From Arachis hypogaea (taxonomy: Eukaryota; Streptophyta; Magnoliopsida; Fabales; Fabaceae), in the NCBI RefSeq assembly GCF_003086295.3, contig NC_092048.1:41540425-41604424 (forward strand): 64,000 nucleotides of DNA, given 5' to 3'. Position 1 is the first letter of the stretch. Each line of letters opens with the position of its first letter. Under the pieces are notes generated by a model. The model was given only the letters and a program-made list of their open reading frames with translations, made no database searches and was not told the DNA's origin. Position numbers and translations under genes: made by a program. Of the stretch, positions 59,586-64,000 are shown piece by piece.

Positions 59586-61145
59586 CTGCCTACAATTTAT
59601 AGATTATCAATTCAATTCAATTCAATTTAGTACACCTCTGTCCATTTAATTCAATTCAAATTAGCAATTGCATTCAATTCAATTCGATTCAAAATTGAAT
59701 ACTCCAAACTTCGTCAGTTTGATTCGTTTCAGAAGAATAATCCAAATCACTCTCATTCAATTGATTTGAAGTTGAGTCATTCATTATTTCGATTCAGAAG
59801 TGCAGATCAAAGAAGAAAACGAAGAAGAATAGAAAGAAGATAAATGCAACGTAACCAAATCGAAAGAAGAAAACGAGAAGATGAACGCGACCAGAGGAGA
59901 ACAATGAAAGCAATGAAGATCAATAAGAAAGAACGCGAGAAGAGAAGAAGGTTTACGTTGAGCAAAGCTTTAGGTTGCAGCACTTTATATGTAGCGCATG
60001 TATGACAAATGAGTGAGGGGGGAGGAAAGCGCGTCTGACTAATATTGTTTGAATAACTTGGATGCATTTTTTATATGAATGTAGAGCATTATTGTTAAAA
60101 TTAGCACATAATATACTAAAAATAATTGATTATTTATCTATAAATTTAAAAATCAAAATATAGTATAAAATATTATTTAATATTGTAAAATAGATAAATT
60201 TAAATTAGTATTCAAATAACACATTTTAATTAAAAATTATATTTACGTATATTGCAAATTTTATATTATTTACTATAATTATTATTTATGAAAATTTTGT
60301 AACCATTTAAACCGTAATCATTATTTTTTTTAAATATATATTACTTTCTCAAAATTTTAACCTAATTATTACGCTTTTGCTATTTCTAATAAATTTTGAC
60401 AGTTATTTTGAATAATTATTTAATTTAATTAGTATTTTAATATAAATTTTGTTAATTATATTCCAAAAAACGTGTGTAATTATCATGAAATTTTTTTTTA
60501 TATTTCTTGTGAACATCTTAGAATTGAAGGAGATTTTTTTTGGTCCGCTGCACCATACTTAATACATGCTTTATACATATAAAAAGTTAATGACTTTTTT
60601 CCATAAGTCTTGTAATTTATAAAATTTAGATATGTATTTTTAATTTTTATTTATAAATGTCGTCTGACCCAAAATAAATAGAATTTACAAAAACAAAAAA
60701 AAATAAAATAAAAATCTAACATCATTTTTATAATCGCTAATTAAATAAATATTTATTACATTTAATTACTAAATTCTTTCACGTGCATCAAGAAATAGAA
60801 AAAATAAAAAAATTCTGTAATTTATCAAAACAATGACCGATATTATCTTTAAGTTTTTTTTTTTAGACATTTGATAATTTTTCTATTGACAACAAATATA
60901 TATAGGTGTAGAAGATTTTCTCCTTCTACACTATAGAATCCACCATTTATTAATTGTTGGCATTATCGAGATTGATCGAACCTAACAAAAATTTTCAATC
61001 AAAATCTAATAAACACGTGAATTAAATCCCAAATTTTTTTTAACAAAATCTTCTAAATCAAACCCTAACAAAATTTAATAAATTCCATAAACTTTCATAG
61101 TGATGACAGGTGCGAGAAAGGGCGGGAAAAGTGGGATAAGAGGCA

Positions 61146-61440
61146 CACTACCAGAAATATGCTTTTTATCGTCAAAATTATCTGAGGATAATTACTGTTG
61201 AATTTATTGTAAGAATTTTTACCTGTAACATATAAAATTTGAATTTAGGGTTTTATTAGTGTCAAACACAAAAATATGATGGTAAATTCCATGCAAAATA
61301 TGGTGCCAAGTGAAGATTTAATTGGCGCGAATATTACCGATAAAAAAATCGATGGTAAGACATGTAATTAAAATGCATCATTTTAACTAGATGAATTTTT
61401 TATTATTCTCAAAAAAATTTGATGGTATATCTGACGAAAA
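61146..61440 (+). mobile_element. Possible CACTA terminus, truncated
   Basis: CACTACCAGAAATATGC is a typical CACTA left end and is followed by short direct words (TCGATGGTAA). No matching right end was seen before the next element. Confidence 0.4.
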
Positions 61441-61830
61441 GATAAAGATAAATTTGAAATGAGTGTGTATTCTAAGAATATTTATGGGTCAGGTTGGTTC
61501 GACTTAGAAAAAAATGAGAACCAAATCGATTAAATTTTAATCGGTTTGGATTAGTTCAAATTTGTAATTTTAGTGAGTGGACTCGAATCAATCCGAACCA
61601 ACTAAACCCAGACTGCATTAGTCTGGGTAATTGGATATTCGATTGAAAATGAAATTCAAAAAATTTAAAAGAAAAAATTATAAAAAATAAAAAATAATTT
61701 AAATACTATAAATATGCAATAATAATATTAAAAAATATTTATCATTGATTCCAACTTAAAAAATTATCATAATTTGAAAGACTTTAGGATTAAGATCGGA
61801 GATAAATTTGTATAATATTAGATTTTATTT

Positions 61831-62006
61831 AGGGTAAACAACCAAAAATAAATGCACATGAATAATTTTATTATTGACAAAAATGCACTCAAATTTTATT
61901 ATCGAAAAAATACTCTCAAATAATTTTAAAATGCGACAAAAATATTCAAAAAGAATATTATTTTTTTGTAAGTGGCAAACGATTTTTATTTTTGACAAAC
62001 CGCTTA
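61831..62006. mobile_element. Truncated Mutator-type foldback MITE
   Basis: AGGGTAAACAACCAAAAAT and the following 130 bp resemble the right arm of 37109-37598 in reverse complement. It is cut at 62006 by the next LTR. Confidence 0.5.
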
Positions 62007-62309
62007 TATAACACCCTAACTTTTAGCACCTCATGATCGTACTAAAAGTCCTGGTGTTACCTACCTCTACTCCTTTAATTTCATACTATAATTAGTTTAT
62101 ATTGAGTCTTCGCAAATATAAACCGAGTTTTTAATTATGAAAACGAAAAGACTTTTATTTAAACCACATAGTCACATAATTATATCTACATAATAATAAA
62201 TACATAGACTTATTCAATTTTTTCTCAAATATAAGTCCTGCCCATCTAAAGATCTCAAAGATGACAAACGACGAGGGTAAAATCTCAACTAAACTAACAA
62301 ATAGAAAAT

Positions 62310-62312
<3 letters not shown>

Positions 62313-62391
<79 letters not shown>
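62313..62391. repeat. (AT)n microsatellite
   Basis: About 39 uninterrupted AT units. Confidence 0.98.
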
Positions 62392-62395
<4 letters not shown>

Positions 62396-63419
62396 TTTGT
62401 AGATCGGTCGCAGATCTGCGCCAAAGCTTTCTGAACCTATCACTGAAAAAGAAAAATATCTGTAGGGGGTGAGAACATCGTCTTCACAGATTCTCAATAG
62501 GGAAGGGAATACCATCAAAGCAAAGAGATACTTGCAAATAGAATCAATTTTATTATAAAACAGTCTATCTTTAAAATAACCTTTTGAAAAAGTTTTATGG
62601 AAAACTTACTTTGAAAAGTCGTAAAAAAAACTCCTTTAGTTTACGAATCAGTAAGGTGAATAATTTAAAGAAAAGAAAAGAACCAAGGACATGCCTAAGG
62701 GCTTCCTACCCCGCTTACCTCGCTCATTCCTATCCAACCAATACATAAATTAGAGTAACAAAGCAACCCCTAGTCCATCCTGCCTCAACCTCCATCACAA
62801 CATATCAGAAAGAACCCTCAGTGTTACCACCATCAGCATGAGGGATCTCTTAGTTGTCAAATACAGATAAAATAATACAAAGCATACACAAATAGAGAGT
62901 ATAGATAGAGCAATTAGATCAAATAGCAGATAGATACAATTACTCAATTAGGCAAACCAAGAACAAGATTCACACCCAAACAAAACACACAAATGCAAAT
63001 GATGCATGCCTGCCCTATGGCTAATGAGCTCATCTGTCGGTTATACAGCCAAACCCGACATGTCCGGTAGCTAATCCTGGACAGTCCCTTCGTGCGCACA
63101 TTCCTAAGAGTCTATGCATATAATTCTCAATCATTCAATTTTCATCTCATTGGGAAAATTTCTGGGGAGTTAAAGTGCCTGGTCACATCTTGTGACTTAG
63201 GGTCAACAGAATCTCAAATCTCAACCTGGAGCAAGTGGAGCCGACCCACTGTATCTACCTAGGAAAATTCAGGAATCAGATAAAGTTTTAAATCACATAT
63301 CATTCTCAACCGGGAGTAAGTGGGGGTGAACCACTGCATCTACCCCAGGAGACTCAAACCGAACCCGGATCAAGTGAATCATCGCCACTGCCTCTACCCA
63401 GACAGGTATGTATATCAAT

Positions 63420-63560
63420 CAGAATCATTTTCAATATCAATTTCACTATCACTTTTCATTATCCATCTCATTATCAATCTCATTCGCAATCTCATTATCA
63501 ATCCCATTCTTAATCTCACTATCAATCTCATTCATACATTACTTCACATTTTGTTCGTCT
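63420..63560 (+). repeat. 12-bp tandem repeat
   Basis: About ten imperfect TCTCATTATCAA units in the minus-strand LTR. Confidence 0.8.
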
Positions 63561-63714
63561 TCCTCTAATTCACTAACCCAACTCTTTAGGTTTCGTTCTT
63601 AACTTCTCTATCCTTAATTTCACCGACTCTAGACTCGTACCAGAGTTTATAAAGATTTAGAAGGCTCGAAGAATGGTTAAAAACTTTAAAAATTCACTTT
63701 TCTAAAAAACAGGG

Positions 63715-63890
63715 TGGTCGCGTACACATGCACATGCTCGTGTACGCGTGAATGCAAATTTAACAGAATCGCGTACGCAGACCACCTTCGCGTACGCGGA
63801 AGGTTTAGGCATTGGGATTCGCTCGCGTACGCATGAGTGTTGGCAGTGGCCAACTTTCGCGTACGTACGATGAGTTCCACGTACGCATGG
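63715..63890. repeat. CGCGTACGC motif cluster
   Basis: About seven CGCGTACG-like palindromic words occur in 175 bp, corresponding to 33290-33445 in solo LTR D. Confidence 0.75.
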
Positions 63891-64000
63891 CATATCAGAA
63901 TGTGAAAAAGTTGATCTGCTGTAAAAACCAATTTTTAAACCCAAATTTCAAATCTTTACAACTTTTTCCACAAATTCATTTTTCATCCATTCTTGAACCA

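Larger units (their letters stand above)
52287..60944. mobile_element. Mutator-like element with 845-bp inverted repeats, hosting a CACTA element
   Basis: The inverted repeats are 52287-53131 and 60100-60944. The ends are AGTGAATTTTATAGTGTA and GGTGGATTCTATAGTGTA. A 9-bp candidate duplication ATTTATTTA (52278-52286) and ATTTATTAA (60945-60953) differs at one base. The interior, apart from later insertions, holds a CT-rich stretch, a 100-bp tandem repeat and no MURA-like transposase. The CACTA element at 53661-58864 and a foldback at about 53132-53525 lie inside. Confidence 0.72.
62007..64000 (-). mobile_element. LTR related to D, minus strand, incomplete at the window end
   Basis: It begins TATAACACCCT, the complement of the 3' end of solo LTR D. 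A conserved block around 63010-63090 (CATGTCCGG and CAGCCAAACCCGACATG) matches D near 33950-34025 in reverse orientation. The first 900 bp differ, so it is a separate subfamily. Whether it is a solo LTR or part of a full element cannot be seen. Confidence 0.7.

Noticed and set aside
62155..62518. Minus-strand ORFs with alternating Tyr-Ile
   Set aside because: They are translations of the (AT)n repeat.
1..64000. tRNA or rRNA genes
   Set aside because: No cloverleaf or rRNA-like segment was recognised; the tRNA-Asp-like words are retrotransposon primer sites.

Overview
This is plant nuclear DNA, and the repeat families point to a legume, most probably peanut (Arachis). It is AT-rich, its genes have introns, and it is dominated by nested transposons. 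The only host gene that looks intact is a class II HD-Zip transcription factor at 39691-41273.

Left part (1-27.1 kb): a decayed bZIP gene (217-1034) is followed by a small minus-strand coding exon that was split by a 10.8-kb Athila-like Ty3/gypsy retrotransposon (element A, 1518-23868, minus strand, target duplication ATGTG). A non-autonomous LTR element with its own LTRs, tRNA-Asp-type primer site and two decayed ORFs (element B, 10089-21679, duplication CTACT) sits inside the gag gene of A. A solo LTR of a third family (C, 19412-20952, duplication AAGAG) sits inside the 5' LTR of B. A 3091-bp segment crossing all these junctions is then repeated head-to-tail (20802-23892 and 23893-26983) with no difference I could find. 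It is either a very recent duplication or an assembly artefact. A and B share small hairpins whose stems differ by paired changes, one type beside the polypurine tract and another downstream of the ORFs.

Middle (27.1-52 kb): a 1.2-kb Mutator-like element carries a fragment of a PIP aquaporin exon up to its splice donor (27944-29120). Next come a 3.3-kb solo LTR (31599-34935, duplication CCATC), remnants of hAT transposases, several MITEs, the HD-Zip gene, a 1-kb AT-rich foldback (about 43650-44668) and a 728-bp hAT-type MITE with a perfect 8-bp duplication (48602-49329).

Right part (52-64 kb): a Mutator-like element with terminal inverted repeats of about 845 bp (52287-60944) contains a 5.2-kb CACTA transposon (53661-58864, duplication ACT). 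The CACTA element encodes a multi-exon TnpA-like (transposase_24) protein with an Ala/Pro repeat region, three spliced leader exons and arrays of a short palindrome near both ends; no TnpD catalytic transposase is visible. The window ends inside a minus-strand LTR (62007 onward).

Coordinates of nested boundaries rest on terminal motifs plus target-site duplications read directly from the sequence. Family names rest on protein motifs recognised by eye; no database search was possible.
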